Below are positions 50,467-60,214 of a stretch of 64,000 nt of DNA, piece after piece (positions within the stretch are counted from its first letter, which is position 1; every line of letters begins with the position of its first letter). The position numbers and the translations under genes were made by a program. Source of the stretch: Noviherbaspirillum sedimenti (lineage in GTDB: Bacteria; Pseudomonadota; Gammaproteobacteria; Burkholderiales; Burkholderiaceae_D); the NCBI RefSeq assembly GCF_003590835.1, contig NZ_QYUQ01000002.1, forward strand, positions 2,294,001 to 2,358,000. The letters run 5' to 3'. The notes under the pieces are model-generated. The model was not told the origin of the DNA, searched no databases, and was given only the letters and a program-made list of their open reading frames with translations.

Positions 50467-51222
50467 TTATTCACGCCAGTGCGCGGCGATCCAGGGCGCC
50501 CGGCGCACAAATCGCAAAGCCCGGTTGCGCCTGCCGTCGAGCGCATCCGGCGGATTGACCTCGCCATGAAAGATCACGATGCGCGTACCGGCAGGGATTT
50601 TCGGATCAAGAAAGTAATTCAATGGCCAGCGCGGAATGCAGTGATATTTATAGCTGCAGCACCAGTCGCTTGGCCAATAAGCAAGTTTGCCCTGCTTGTG
50701 CAAGACATCCGACAGGTAGGCCTGCTCATTGCGGAAGGTCTTGCGCGCCTCTGCCTGCGTGGCGCGGAATTGCGCCAATACGTCAGCATGGGCGCCCAGC
50801 TTGAAGCGATACACGGATGAATTGCCGGTGACGCGCCAGGGCCGCTTCCAGTCATGGATGATGAGGAATTCGCCGGGCTGTTCAAAAAAACAATCGATGC
50901 TGTCGGTGATTACCACGTCCAGGTCGAGAAACAGCGCCGTTCCCTGCAAGCCATGCAAGTCAGCCTCAAATGTTGTCAGTTTCTTCCAGCCGCGCTCGGG
51001 CAAGCCTTCGGGCAGCCTCAGATCGGGAATCGGCAGGCACTCCACCTCCGAGCGTATGCCCTCATTGCGGTCGGTCAGGCAGACAAACCGGAACGTCCCC
51101 TGCAAATGGCGGCGCACCATGGCGTACAAGCGATTGACATATTCCGGACCGTACTTGACGCCCCATTTCATACATAGGATCACGCGATCATCAGTCGTCG
51201 CCACGGTGCTGGGTGTTGTCAA
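50467..51222 (-). CDS. Glycosyltransferase of unknown specificity, probably LPS related
   Basis: A 251-residue cytoplasmic protein. The likely nucleotide-sugar site is FLDLDVVITDSID (DxD form) near residue 97, preceded by RFVCLTDRNEG and followed by NEQAYLSDVL. The layout resembles GT8-like enzymes, though no close family name is offered. No membrane helix or signal peptide is present. It is 48 nt upstream of msbA on the same strand. LPS core or O-antigen assembly is inferred from context. Confidence 0.65.
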   Translation of the reverse strand: MTTPSTVATTDDRVILCMKWGVKYGPEYVNRLYAMVRRHLQGTFRFVCLTDRNEGIRSEVECLPIPDLRLPEGLPERGWKKLTTFEADLHGLQGTALFLDLDVVITDSIDCFFEQPGEFLIIHDWKRPWRVTGNSSVYRFKLGAHADVLAQFRATQAEARKTFRNEQAYLSDVLHKQGKLAYWPSDWCCSYKYHCIPRWPLNYFLDPKIPAGTRIVIFHGEVNPPDALDGRRNRALRFVRRAPWIAAHWRE

Positions 51223-51413
51223 AAATTACTCCGCCTGGTAGGGATAAATGGAAACGGTATCGAATCGGCGATTATCCCCCGGCTGCGACTACTTGTGCAA
51301 TGCCTCCCTCGCGCCCTTGCCGGCGGGCTGAGGGGACGGAATTTTCCCCATGATAAAATCCGGCCTTCGCCGCACAGTCACGTTCTGCAAGCCGGAACAC
51401 TGGAAATAACGAT

Positions 51414-52310
51414 ATGACATCCCCACCAGGTAGCGCTGACGTCACCGTCATCGTTGTCACTTACAACAGTGCCCACTGCATCGACGGCCTGGCGCCGACG
51501 CTGGCAGCGCTGCCGCATGTGACGATCGTCGACAATGCCAGCAACGATGGCACAGTGGAAGCGGTGGCGCGCGCCATGCCGAACGCCCTGATCTTGCGCA
51601 ATCAGGAAAACCGTGGCTTTGGCGCGGCAAACAACCTGGCCCTGCGCCAGGTAAAAACCCCTTATGCGCTGCTGCTCAATCCGGACTGCCTGCCGACGCC
51701 GGATTTGCTGGCGCGCCTGCTGGAAGTGGCGCGGGCCTATCCGGACGCGGCCATGATTGCGCCGCATCTGATCCGCCGCAACGGCGAAGTCGAGGTCAGC
51801 TACCGCTGGCCGGGCACCCACTGGCGCTCCCGCGGGCCCGCCGCCGAAGGCATTTGCTGCGTCGGCTTCGTCTGCGGCGCAGTCATGCTGATCAATATCG
51901 CGGCAATGCAGGAAATCGGCTTCTTCGACGAAGATTTTTTCCTGTACTACGAAGATGAAGATTTATGCCAACGCATTTTCACCAGGCGCAAAGCAATCAT
52001 TGTGGCGCCTCATGTCACGGTGACCCACCTGTCACGCGGCTCGGTGCGCGGCAACAGCCCGCTGCGCGCAGAATTCTACCGCGGCTATCACCATGCCCAG
52101 TCCAAGCTGATTTTCACGGAAAAGCACCTGGGCGCAGCACATGCCGCACGCCTGCGCCGAAAAACCCTGGCGCTGGCAGTCGCTGCGCTGCTGCCGCGAC
52201 TGCTGGTGCCGGCGCCGCGCTACGTGGCGCGCCTGCTTGGCCGCATCCGCGGCCTGTGCGCAGCCACCATCCCGTATAGCGCGCAGGCGAACCACACACA
52301 AACCACATGA
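51414..52310 (+). CDS. GT2-family glycosyltransferase (WbbL/rhamnosyltransferase-like)
   Basis: A 298-residue GT-A-fold enzyme: VTVIVVTYNSAHCIDGL, IVDNASNDGTVE, YALLLNPDCLPTPDLLA (the metal-binding acidic site), and DEDFFLYYEDEDLCQRI (catalytic-loop type ED). The basic C-terminus (RLRRKTLALAVAALLPRLL) has an amphipathic segment for membrane contact. It resembles rhamnosyltransferases of O-antigen or core synthesis. It overlaps the next gene by 4 nt (ATGA), so both are co-translated. Confidence 0.85.
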   Translation: MTSPPGSADVTVIVVTYNSAHCIDGLAPTLAALPHVTIVDNASNDGTVEAVARAMPNALILRNQENRGFGAANNLALRQVKTPYALLLNPDCLPTPDLLARLLEVARAYPDAAMIAPHLIRRNGEVEVSYRWPGTHWRSRGPAAEGICCVGFVCGAVMLINIAAMQEIGFFDEDFFLYYEDEDLCQRIFTRRKAIIVAPHVTVTHLSRGSVRGNSPLRAEFYRGYHHAQSKLIFTEKHLGAAHAARLRRKTLALAVAALLPRLLVPAPRYVARLLGRIRGLCAATIPYSAQANHTQTT

Positions 52311-53125
52311 ACCAGCCATTGCCAGGACAACCTGAAAAAAACGCCGCGTCGCCGAAACTGACGATCGGCATTCTCACGCTCAACGAAGAGAAGCGCATCG
52401 CCAATTGCATCGCCAGCGCGAAATTCGCCGACCAGATTATCGTCGTCGACAGCGGCAGCAAGGACCGAACCTGTGAAATTGCCGCTGCGCTTGGCGCCGA
52501 AGTCCATGCCTATCCACAGTGGCAAGGCTTTGCCGTGCAGCGCAACCGCGTCCTGCAACATGCCAAGGGCGACTACATTTTCTTTCTCGACGCCGACGAG
52601 GAAATACCGCCGGCGCTGCAACAGGAAATCGCCGCCGTGGTCGCCGCCGGCAAGGACGAAATCTGGGAAGTGCAATGGAACCAGGTAGCGTTCGGCCGGC
52701 CGCTGACGCTGATGAAAAGTACCGGCGGCATCCAGCGCATGTTCCGCACCGGGTCGATTCGCGAATTCACCGGCCTGGTCCACGAGCACGCCGACATGCA
52801 TGGCGACAGCCGAGCGGTACATCTATTCCGCGCCCGCTTGCTGCATTATTCGCGCGAATCGATCTACAGCAGCCTCAACAAGCTGGCGCAATATGTCCAG
52901 CTCGGCGCGGCCAAACGCGCGCAGGCGGGCAAAAAAGGCGGCGTGCTGCGTGGCATGGCCTCGGCACTTGCCATCTTCCTGAAGCTCTATGTTTTCCGGC
53001 GCGGCTTCCTGTGCGGCGCAGCAGGCTTCCTGTTTTGTTTCTTTATCGCGCTTGAGTGTTTCTTCCGCCACACCGCAATCAAATACGATGCCGGCAGGCT
53101 GGAACAAGCTGCCATGCGTGGATGA
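52307..53125 (+). CDS. GT2-family LPS core glycosyltransferase (WaaE/KdtX-like)
   Basis: A 272-residue glycosyltransferase: LTIGILTLNEEKRIANCI, IIVVDSGSKDRTCEIA, VQRNRVLQHAKGDYIFFLDA and DEEIPPALQQE. The W-Q-G-F-A-V-Q-R-N pattern is typical of WaaE, which adds beta-glucose to heptose I of the inner core. The C-terminal half has a hydrophobic segment (LCGAAGFLFCFFIALECFF), likely membrane-bound. It overlaps both neighbours by ATGA. Confidence 0.85.
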   Translation: MNQPLPGQPEKNAASPKLTIGILTLNEEKRIANCIASAKFADQIIVVDSGSKDRTCEIAAALGAEVHAYPQWQGFAVQRNRVLQHAKGDYIFFLDADEEIPPALQQEIAAVVAAGKDEIWEVQWNQVAFGRPLTLMKSTGGIQRMFRTGSIREFTGLVHEHADMHGDSRAVHLFRARLLHYSRESIYSSLNKLAQYVQLGAAKRAQAGKKGGVLRGMASALAIFLKLYVFRRGFLCGAAGFLFCFFIALECFFRHTAIKYDAGRLEQAAMRG

Positions 53126-54357
53126 GCGTGCCAACCATGCACCCGCTAGCAAAAACACTGCCGGTCCTGGCAACGCTGGTTTTCCTGACATTCCCCGTCG
53201 CCATGGGCGTCGCCAATGCCCTGACGCTGCTGTTGCTGCTTGCCTGGATCTTCAGTGGCAATCACCGCGCGCACTGGCACGCCATCCGCGCCAATCCGGT
53301 GATCATGATGGCATTGCTTTTATATGGCGTGATACTGCTGGGCGCGAGCTATTCCGCGGCGCCCGCAGCGGATATCACCCTGCATCTCACCAAGTACGCC
53401 AAGCTGCTCTTCGTTGCCGTACTTTTTTCCATCCTCGGCGACCGCACCTGGCAGCGCCGCTGCATGGTCGCCTTCACGGCAGCCATGCTGTTCATTCTGG
53501 CGTCGACCTGGATGAACCTCTGGTTTGTCCTGCCCTGGTCGAAAACCCAGACACCCGGATGGGGGCTTTCCCATCACGTCTTTGGTGACTACATCACGCA
53601 AAACGTAATGATGGCCTTCTTCGTGCTGTGGTCGCTGGTGTCTGCCAAGGCCCAGAAAACCGTCGCAAGACGCGCGGCCTGGCTGGCGATTGCCCTGTTG
53701 GCCGCCGTGAGCATCACGCACCTGTCCGACGGCCGGTCCGGCTATCTTCTGCTGGCGACGACATTGCTGATCTTTGTGCTTGCCACCCTGCGCGGCAAGG
53801 CGCTCTGGGCCATGCTCATCGCCAGCGTTCTCGGCCTGGGCGTGACCCTGATGAGTTCCCAGTCGCTGATGCAACGCTTTGAACGGGCGGCAGTGGAAGC
53901 CCGGCAAAGCGAAACAGACAATCAGTCATCCATCGGGCACCGCCTGTACAACTACCGGAAAACCCCCGAACTGATCATGGAAAAGCCTCTACTGGGATGG
54001 GGCACAGGAGCCTACCACACGCAAATCTGCCGGATCGTCGAAAAGCCCGAATGGTGTCCGGTATTTAACTGGCACCCGCATAACCAGTACCTGTTTTTAG
54101 GCGCCGATCATGGCATGCTGGGCATTCTTGCCTATCTGGCCCTGATGGCCTCCATGGTATGGCTGGCGTTGCGCGACCAGGACATCAGTTCACGCACGCT
54201 GCTACTGGGATTGGCAGGCCTGCTGGCAGTGAATAGCCTGGTCAATTCGCCGCTCTGGAGTTCACGCGAAAGCCATTTTTTCATGTTCATGATGGCACTG
54301 CTGGCCGCCCGCAGCGGCCTTGCTCTGCAAGCGGAAGCAAAATCGCCCCCTGCCTAA
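53122..54357 (+). CDS. O-antigen ligase family protein (WaaL-like)
   Basis: A 411-residue polytopic membrane protein with about 11 hydrophobic helices. The large periplasmic loop contains the Wzy_C pattern: SSIGHRLYNYRKTPELIMEK, LLGWGTGAYH and NWHPHNQYLFLGADHG. The Arg and His residues there are those needed by ligases or polymerases. WaaL joins O-antigen to lipid A-core on the periplasmic side. ATG 53122 overlaps the previous stop. The stop overlaps the stop of dnaE on the opposite strand. Confidence 0.85.
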   Translation: MSVPTMHPLAKTLPVLATLVFLTFPVAMGVANALTLLLLLAWIFSGNHRAHWHAIRANPVIMMALLLYGVILLGASYSAAPAADITLHLTKYAKLLFVAVLFSILGDRTWQRRCMVAFTAAMLFILASTWMNLWFVLPWSKTQTPGWGLSHHVFGDYITQNVMMAFFVLWSLVSAKAQKTVARRAAWLAIALLAAVSITHLSDGRSGYLLLATTLLIFVLATLRGKALWAMLIASVLGLGVTLMSSQSLMQRFERAAVEARQSETDNQSSIGHRLYNYRKTPELIMEKPLLGWGTGAYHTQICRIVEKPEWCPVFNWHPHNQYLFLGADHGMLGILAYLALMASMVWLALRDQDISSRTLLLGLAGLLAVNSLVNSPLWSSRESHFFMFMMALLAARSGLALQAEAKSPPA

Positions 54358-57300
54358 TACTCAAACCAGACGTTCTCGTCCTTCAGCCATGCGCCCAGCT
54401 GGCTGCGCAAGGCATCGTCGCCGCGCACGCGCCAGCTGTCCGATAACTGCCACTCGCCCAGCGCGCCGTCCTTCGTGTACTGCACGATGATGCGGCAGGC
54501 GTCTTCGGCTTGCTGGTAGGGCGCCAGCAGTTCGCGCAACTTTTGCGCATCGGCCTGACCATTCATCGACAGCCGCAGGGCCTTGCCGAAGGCGGCGCGG
54601 GCGGCGGAGATATCCATGACGCGCTCGGCGGTGATGCGCAGGCCGCCGGAGAAGCGGTCTTCCGACACCTTGCCCTGCACCGCGAGGAATTCGTCCTCCT
54701 TGAACCAGCCCCGGTGCTGGTCGTACAGCTCGTTATACACCGTCACATCCACCGTGGCGCTACTATCGTCAAGGGTGACGATCACCATCTTGCCGCGCTG
54801 GGTCATCTGCGTGCGTACCGTCGTAATGACGCCGGCGATGAGGCGCGGATCGCGCGAGGGCGCAAGGTCGGCCAGCTTGGTGCGCACGAACTTGCGCGCC
54901 TCGGGCGCGTAGGCATTGAACAGGTGGCCTGACAGGTAAAAGCCGAGCGCGGCCTTTTCTTCAGTCAGGCGCTGCTTCTCGCTCCAGGCCGGCACCTTGA
55001 TGTAGTCCGGCGGCGCCGCCATGTCGCTGTCGTCGCCGAACAGGCTGACCTGGTTGGCGGCCGCCTGGGCCTGCTCAGCGCCTTCCAGCGCCAGCGATAC
55101 CGAAGCCAGCAGGATGGCGCGGTCGACCTTGAAGCAATCGAAGGCGCCGGCGCGAATCAGCGACTCGATGGTGCGGCGGTTGATCTGCTGCTTGTCCACC
55201 CGTTTGGTGAAATCGAACAGGTCGGTAAACGGCCCCGCCGCACGGGCAGCGACGATCGCCTCGATGGCGCCCTGGCCCGAGCCCTTGACCGCACCCAGGC
55301 CATAGCGGATCTGCATGGCCTTCTTGCCCGGCGCGCCCACCGGCATGAAACGATAATCCGAGAGATTGATATCCGGCGGCAGCAATGTCAGGCCGCAAAT
55401 ATCGACCGCATCCTCGACCAGGATCTTGACCTTGTCGGTATCGTCCATCGCCAGCGACATGTTGGCCGCCATGAACGCGGCCGGGTGGTGCGCCTTCAGG
55501 TAAGCCGTGTGATACGACAGCAACGCGTAGGCGGCGGCGTGCGACTTGTTGAAGCCGTAGCCGGCGAACTTTTCCATCAAGTCGAAGATCTCGTCGGCTT
55601 TTTCCTGCGTCAAGCCGTTCTTGGCGGCGCCGGCACGGAATATCTCGCGGTGCTCGGCCATCTCTTCGGCCTTCTTCTTGCCCATCGCGCGGCGCAGCAA
55701 ATCGGCGCCGCCGAGCGAATAGCCGCCGATCACCTGCGCCATCTGCATCACCTGCTCCTGGTACACCATGATGCCGTAGGTCTCGGACAGGATGCCCTCG
55801 GTACGCGGATCGGGATAGTCGAAGCGCTCGCCATGCTTGCGGCGGCAGAAATCCGGAATCAGGTCCATCGGGCCCGGACGGTACAGGGCCACGAGCGCAA
55901 TGATGTCCTCGAAGCGGTCTGGCCGCGCATCCTTCAGCATGCCTTGCATGCCGCGGCTTTCAAGCTGGAACACGGCAACGGTCTTCGCCTTGGTCAGCAA
56001 CTCATATGATGGCCGGTCATTCAGCGGCAGCCGCTCCAGCGCGAAATCGGCCATGGCCGGATCGAGCATCTTGATGTAGCGTACCGCGCGGTCCAGGATC
56101 GTCAGCGTGGTCAGGCCCAGGAAGTCGAACTTGACCAGGCCGACTGCCTCGACGTCATCCTTGTCGTACTGCGACACCACGCCGGCGTCGCCGCCCTGGG
56201 AGTAGAGCGGGCAGAAATCGGTGAGTTTGCCCGGCGCGATCAGCACGCCGCCGGCATGCATGCCGATATTGCGGGCGATGCCCTCGACCTGCTGGGCGAG
56301 ATCGAGCAGTTGCTTGACCTCTTCCTCGTTTTGCATGCGCTCCTTCAGGAGCGGCTCTTCTTCAATCGCGTCGGCGATGGTCACCTGCTTGCCCGGCTTG
56401 AACGGGATCAGCTTGGAGATGCCGTCGCAAAACATGTAGCTCATGTCGAGCACGCGGCCCACGTCGCGCACCGCGCCCTTGGCCGCCATGGTGCCGAAGG
56501 TGGCAATCTGCGACACGGCATCGCGGCCGTAGCGGTCCTTGACGTACTGGATCACGCGGTCGCGGTTTTCCTGGCAAAAGTCGATATCGAAGTCGGGCAT
56601 CGAGACGCGTTCCGGATTCAGGAAGCGCTCGAACAGCAAGTTGTACTGGAGCGGGTCGAGGTCGGTGATCTTGAGCGCATACGCCACCAGCGAGCCGGCG
56701 CCGGAGCCGCGGCCCGGCCCCACCGGCACGCCATTGTTCTTGCCCCACTGGATGAAGTCGGCCACGATCAGAAAGTAGCCGGGAAAGCCCATCTTGATGA
56801 TGGTATCGGTCTCGAATTTCAGGCGGTCTTCATAGCGTTGCCGCACTGCCTCGCGCCTGGCCTCATCCGGAAACAGTTGCAGCAGGCGCTGCTCCAGGCC
56901 GGTGCGCGCCTCATGCGCCAGGAAATCGTCGAGCGACATGCCGTCCGGAGTCGGAAACAGCGGCAGCTTGGGCTTGCCCAGCTCCAGGTTGAGGTTGCAG
57001 CGCCGGGCGATTTCCAGCGTATTCTGCAAGGCGGCCGGCATGTCGGCAAACAGCGCCGCCATTTCTTCCTGCGTCTTGAAATACTGCTGCTCGCTGAAGC
57101 GCTTGACGCGGCGCGTATTGGCGAGGATCTCCCCCTCGGCGATACAGGTGCGCGCCTCGTGGGCGGTAAATTCTTCCGGGCTCAGGAATTGCACCGGGTG
57201 CGTCGCCACCACCGGCAAGCCAAGTCGGGCCGCCAGCGCCACCGCTTGGCGCAGGGCCGGCTCGGCGTTGGCATGGCCGGGCCGCTGCACTTCGATGTAA

Positions 57301-57800
57301 AAATGGCCAGGGAAGATCGTCGCCCAGCGTTGCGCGCATCTTTCCGCAGCGGCCAGCTTGCCATTCTCGATCGCAATGGCGATATCGCCGTATTGGGCAC
57401 CCGACAGGGCGATCAGTCCGCCCGGCGGCAATTTCTCCAGCCATTCGGCGCGAATTTCGGCGCGGCCGCGATGCAGATTGGTCAACCAGGCCTGGCTCAG
57501 CAGTTCGCACAACTGCAGGTAGCCGTCGCGGTTCTTGACCAGCAAGAGCAGGCGCGAAGGCTTCTCGCGGTCGTCGTCGTTGGTAATCCAGACGTCGCAA
57601 CCGACGATCGGCTTGACGCCCTTGCCGCGCGTAGCCTTGTAGAACTTGACCATGCCAAACAGGTTGGCCAGGTCGGTGATGGCCAGCGCCGGCTGCTGGT
57701 CTTTCGCTGCCGCCTTGACAACATCATCGATGCGCACCAGGCCATCGGCGATCGAATATTCGGAGTGGAGGCGGAGATGGATAAATTGCGGGGAAGTCAT
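54354..57800 (-). CDS. dnaE: DNA polymerase III alpha subunit
   Basis: A 1148-residue replicative polymerase (DnaE1 type). PHP domain: FIHLRLHSEYSIADGLV at the start. Catalytic aspartates: PDFDIDFCQ with D403 and D405. PGRGSGAGSLVAYAL, GYGFNKSHAAAYALLSYHTA and the C-terminal OB domain (VTLDDSSATVDVTVYNE) are intact. It is convergent with waaL: the TAG at 54354-54356 overlaps the TAA at 54355-54357. Confidence 0.97.
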   Translation of the reverse strand: MTSPQFIHLRLHSEYSIADGLVRIDDVVKAAAKDQQPALAITDLANLFGMVKFYKATRGKGVKPIVGCDVWITNDDDREKPSRLLLLVKNRDGYLQLCELLSQAWLTNLHRGRAEIRAEWLEKLPPGGLIALSGAQYGDIAIAIENGKLAAAERCAQRWATIFPGHFYIEVQRPGHANAEPALRQAVALAARLGLPVVATHPVQFLSPEEFTAHEARTCIAEGEILANTRRVKRFSEQQYFKTQEEMAALFADMPAALQNTLEIARRCNLNLELGKPKLPLFPTPDGMSLDDFLAHEARTGLEQRLLQLFPDEARREAVRQRYEDRLKFETDTIIKMGFPGYFLIVADFIQWGKNNGVPVGPGRGSGAGSLVAYALKITDLDPLQYNLLFERFLNPERVSMPDFDIDFCQENRDRVIQYVKDRYGRDAVSQIATFGTMAAKGAVRDVGRVLDMSYMFCDGISKLIPFKPGKQVTIADAIEEEPLLKERMQNEEEVKQLLDLAQQVEGIARNIGMHAGGVLIAPGKLTDFCPLYSQGGDAGVVSQYDKDDVEAVGLVKFDFLGLTTLTILDRAVRYIKMLDPAMADFALERLPLNDRPSYELLTKAKTVAVFQLESRGMQGMLKDARPDRFEDIIALVALYRPGPMDLIPDFCRRKHGERFDYPDPRTEGILSETYGIMVYQEQVMQMAQVIGGYSLGGADLLRRAMGKKKAEEMAEHREIFRAGAAKNGLTQEKADEIFDLMEKFAGYGFNKSHAAAYALLSYHTAYLKAHHPAAFMAANMSLAMDDTDKVKILVEDAVDICGLTLLPPDINLSDYRFMPVGAPGKKAMQIRYGLGAVKGSGQGAIEAIVAARAAGPFTDLFDFTKRVDKQQINRRTIESLIRAGAFDCFKVDRAILLASVSLALEGAEQAQAAANQVSLFGDDSDMAAPPDYIKVPAWSEKQRLTEEKAALGFYLSGHLFNAYAPEARKFVRTKLADLAPSRDPRLIAGVITTVRTQMTQRGKMVIVTLDDSSATVDVTVYNELYDQHRGWFKEDEFLAVQGKVSEDRFSGGLRITAERVMDISAARAAFGKALRLSMNGQADAQKLRELLAPYQQAEDACRIIVQYTKDGALGEWQLSDSWRVRGDDALRSQLGAWLKDENVWFEY

Positions 57801-57929
57801 CCGGCTATTTTACCTGCTCGTACCTGAATTTCATGGGTGCAATTTCATATAGCGCATGGCGCATGGTGACGTGCCGGATCGACTCGCGGCAGAAATGCGT
57901 TGAATCTCGAAATTCATCCCAGCAAGGCT

Positions 57930-57935
57930 TATAAT
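57930..57935 (+). promoter_or_regulatory. -10 element TATAAT upstream of trhO
   Basis: A perfect sigma-70 -10 hexamer 31 bp before the trhO ATG. The -35 is unclear: TTGAAT lies 24 bp upstream, too far; a weak TCGAAA lies at 17 bp. Confidence 0.45.
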
Positions 57936-57965
57936 GGCGCCAAATCAAAGACTTAGAGAATTTAC

Positions 57966-58811
57966 ATGCAGTCAGCCACCACCCCCATCGTCAACATCGC
58001 CGCCTACAAGTTCATCAGCTTCGACGACACCCAAGAAAAGCGCGCCGAGTTCCAGGCCATCTGCAAGGAACTCGACCTGAAAGGCACCATCCTGCTCACG
58101 CCGGAGGGCATCAACCTGTTCCTCGCCGGCGTGCGCGCCTCGGTCGACCGCTTCCTCGCCTGGCTGCGCAGCGATGCGCGCTTTACCGATATCGAAGTCA
58201 AGGAAAGCTATTCCGACGACCAGCCTTTCAAGCGCATGCTGGTCAAATTGAAGCGCGAAATCATCACCATGAAGATGCCGCTGATCCAGCCGGAAAAAGG
58301 CCGCGCACCGGCAGTCGACGCCAAGACGCTCAAGCGCTGGCTGGACGCTGGCGTTGACGACGCCGGCAAGCCGGTGGTCATGATGGACACCCGCAACGCC
58401 TTCGAAGTCGATGTCGGCACCTTCGACAATACGCTCGACTACCGCATCAAGAAATTCAGCGAATTCCCGGAAGTGGTGGCAAAGCACAAGGATGAACTGG
58501 CCGACAAGACCGTGGTTACTTTCTGCACCGGCGGCATCCGCTGCGAAAAGGCGGCGATCCACATGCAGAATATCGGCTATGAAAGCGTGTACCAGCTGGA
58601 AGGCGGCATCCTGAAATATTTCGAGGAAGTCGGCGGCGTTCATTACACGGGATCCTGCTTCGTGTTCGATTACCGCACGGCACTCAACCCCGAGCTGGAA
58701 CCGTCAGGGGAAATCCGCTGCCGCAATTGCGATGCGGTGGTCAAGCCGAGCGAGCAGGCATCGCCGTTATTCATCTATGGGAAGTTCTGCCCGCGTTGCG
58801 CGGAGGGGTAA
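57966..58811 (+). CDS. trhO: tRNA uridine(34) hydroxylase (rhodanese family)
   Basis: A 281-residue TrhO/YceA. The N-terminal acylphosphatase-like domain ([20 protein letters not shown]) is followed by a rhodanese domain with the catalytic Cys187 in [12 protein letters not shown], and by Cys pairs in the tail ([20 protein letters not shown]). It makes ho5U34 in tRNAs with O2. The ATG at 57966 suits the family start. The last 119 bp are repeated at 60027, on the far side of the PIN module. Confidence 0.94.
   Translation: MQSATTPIVNIAAYKFISFDDTQEKRAEFQAICKELDLKGTILLTPEGINLFLAGVRASVDRFLAWLRSDARFTDIEVKESYSDDQPFKRMLVKLKREIITMKMPLIQPEKGRAPAVDAKTLKRWLDAGVDDAGKPVVMMDTRNAFEVDVGTFDNTLDYRIKKFSEFPEVVAKHKDELADKTVVTFCTGGIRCEKAAIHMQNIGYESVYQLEGGILKYFEEVGGVHYTGSCFVFDYRTALNPELEPSGEIRCRNCDAVVKPSEQASPLFIYGKFCPRCAEG
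58683..58801 (+). repeat. trhO 3'-end repeat, copy A
   Basis: Matches 60027-60145 without gaps; five mismatches in 119 bp. Confidence 0.93.
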
Positions 58812-58898
58812 CCGTACGGAGGATCGGGTTCTTCCAATGCCGCCTTCAACGCAGCGGCTGCGCCGAAAGATGCGGGCCTGATTTCTCCCTCCAGCCGC

Positions 58899-59471
58899 TC
58901 ACATGGCCACAATCCATTGGCGCATCACCGCCACCGATTGCGTCAATCCCTGTGCCAGCAAAGTGTCCAGGTATTCGTCTGCCGTCTTGGGTGGCGACTT
59001 CAATGACCGTCGATGGCTGGCCGCCGCCTCCAGCACGCCAGCCGGGTGCAGATCGAGAAGATCAACGATGAAGTCATCCGGGTGCTGGGCGACCAGGTTA
59101 TAAGGCTTGAGCGCCTTGGGCGGAAAGTCCTTGAGGTTGAATGTGACGATCAGGCTGGCCCCGGAATGAATGGCGGCCGCCACCACATGCCGGTCGTCCG
59201 GATCAGGCAGATTGACCGACGAAATCATATACTCGAAGCCGGTAACAACGCAGTCGCGTACAGCATGGTTCATCCGAGCGCGCGTCTGCTCCAAACGATC
59301 AAGGCTGAGATCGGGACGGTTCGCGTGAACATTGCGTATCCACTCGTCGTGGATCATGTTGCTCCAGCGCGCCCGAAATAGATCAGAGAGCGCCAAATGC
59401 ATCAGCAGATCACGCAGTGGGGCTGGATAGAGAACGCAGGCATCGTAGACGACGGTGAAATGTGAACCCAT
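58899..59471 (-). CDS. PIN-domain toxin (putative RNase)
   Basis: A 190-residue PIN-domain protein. The first catalytic Asp is D10 in VVYDACVLYPAPLRDLL; the acidic residues of the second half lie in LPDPDDRHVVAAAI and VTFNLKDFP. This is the longer PIN type with an extended C-terminus (KTADEYLDTLLAQGLTQS). It probably cleaves tRNA or mRNA when released from its antitoxin. ATG 59471 is used because similarity starts there, 4 nt after the antitoxin stop, so the pair forms one operon with the antitoxin first. Confidence 0.82.
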   Translation of the reverse strand: MGSHFTVVYDACVLYPAPLRDLLMHLALSDLFRARWSNMIHDEWIRNVHANRPDLSLDRLEQTRARMNHAVRDCVVTGFEYMISSVNLPDPDDRHVVAAAIHSGASLIVTFNLKDFPPKALKPYNLVAQHPDDFIVDLLDLHPAGVLEAAASHRRSLKSPPKTADEYLDTLLAQGLTQSVAVMRQWIVAM

Positions 59472-59475
59472 CCAA

Positions 59476-59937
59476 TCAATACCCCATACCGAGTTCTTGC
59501 GCCTCTGCCGCCAATTCATCCAGTGCTTTGCGGCGCTTGGCATCAATCCGCGTCTTGTAGGCGATCACATCCTGGTAGCGCACTCGGCGATGGGTGCCGA
59601 TTTTGCGGAACTGCATCTCACCTTTTTCCAGCAACTGGACAAGAAAGGGACGAGAGACGTTCAGCACGTCAGCAGCTTCCTGCGTGGTTAATTCTGCATG
59701 GATGGGGATGATCGACACGGCATTGCCTTGACCGATTTCAGTGAGCACCTCAAGTAGCAAGCGCAAAGCCGAGGTCGGCATATTCACTGCACGCACGGCT
59801 CCCTTGTCATCGTGAAAGTCGATTTGCTGAGTCTCAGAGCGGGTCAGCAAGACGGTTGACAACGCTCGACCCGACTCGCGGGCAAGCGCGATGTCCTCTT
59901 CCGAAGGCAGGGTTTTGGTGACTGCGGGAGCATTCAT
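59476..59937 (-). CDS. Antitoxin with excisionase-type helix-turn-helix domain
   Basis: A 153-residue protein. The C-terminal half has a MerR/excisionase-like HTH (LTTQEAADVLNVSRPFLVQL, then GTHRRVRYQDVIAYKTRIDA), a frequent DNA-binding domain of antitoxins paired with PIN toxins. The N-terminal half probably binds the toxin. A ribosome-binding GAGGAG precedes the start. Just upstream, a 10-bp repeat (59981-60005) is the likely operator for autoregulation. Confidence 0.8.
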   Translation of the reverse strand: MNAPAVTKTLPSEEDIALARESGRALSTVLLTRSETQQIDFHDDKGAVRAVNMPTSALRLLLEVLTEIGQGNAVSIIPIHAELTTQEAADVLNVSRPFLVQLLEKGEMQFRKIGTHRRVRYQDVIAYKTRIDAKRRKALDELAAEAQELGMGY

Positions 59938-59980
59938 AGATATCTCCTCATGAGGATAAAATTCAGACTAACATCATTAT

Positions 59981-60005
59981 AAACGAAATATTCGAAAACG
60001 AAATA
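59981..60005 (-). promoter_or_regulatory. Probable operator, two AAACGAAATA repeats
   Basis: Two identical 10-bp sites (59981-59990 and 59996-60005) with a 15-bp period lie 44 bp before the antitoxin start. The first overlaps CGAAATATTCG, a near-palindrome. Confidence 0.55.
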
Positions 60006-60026
60006 ACCGAAACAGCATGACTCATT

Positions 60027-60155
60027 CTCAACCCCGAACTGGAACCGTCCGGGGAAATCCGTTGCCGCAATTGTGATGCGGTGGTCAAGCCGAGCGCGCA
60101 GGCATCGCCGTTATTCATCTATGGGAAGTTCTGCCCGCGTTGCGCAACCGCATAG
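60027..60155 (+). pseudogene. trhO: Detached 3' end of trhO (copy B)
   Basis: Forty-two codons in frame reading the TrhO tail ([20 protein letters not shown], then [13 protein letters not shown] and TAG at 60153-60155). Of five differences from copy A over the shared 119 bp, four are synonymous and one changes Glu to Ala. It therefore evolved as functional coding sequence before being cut off. It marks the far boundary of the PIN module insertion. Confidence 0.85.
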
Positions 60156-60214
60156 CTCGCGCCATGCAGGTGAAGCAAAACAGTCGCAAAAAATAATAAG
60201 ATCCGACTTTCGCA

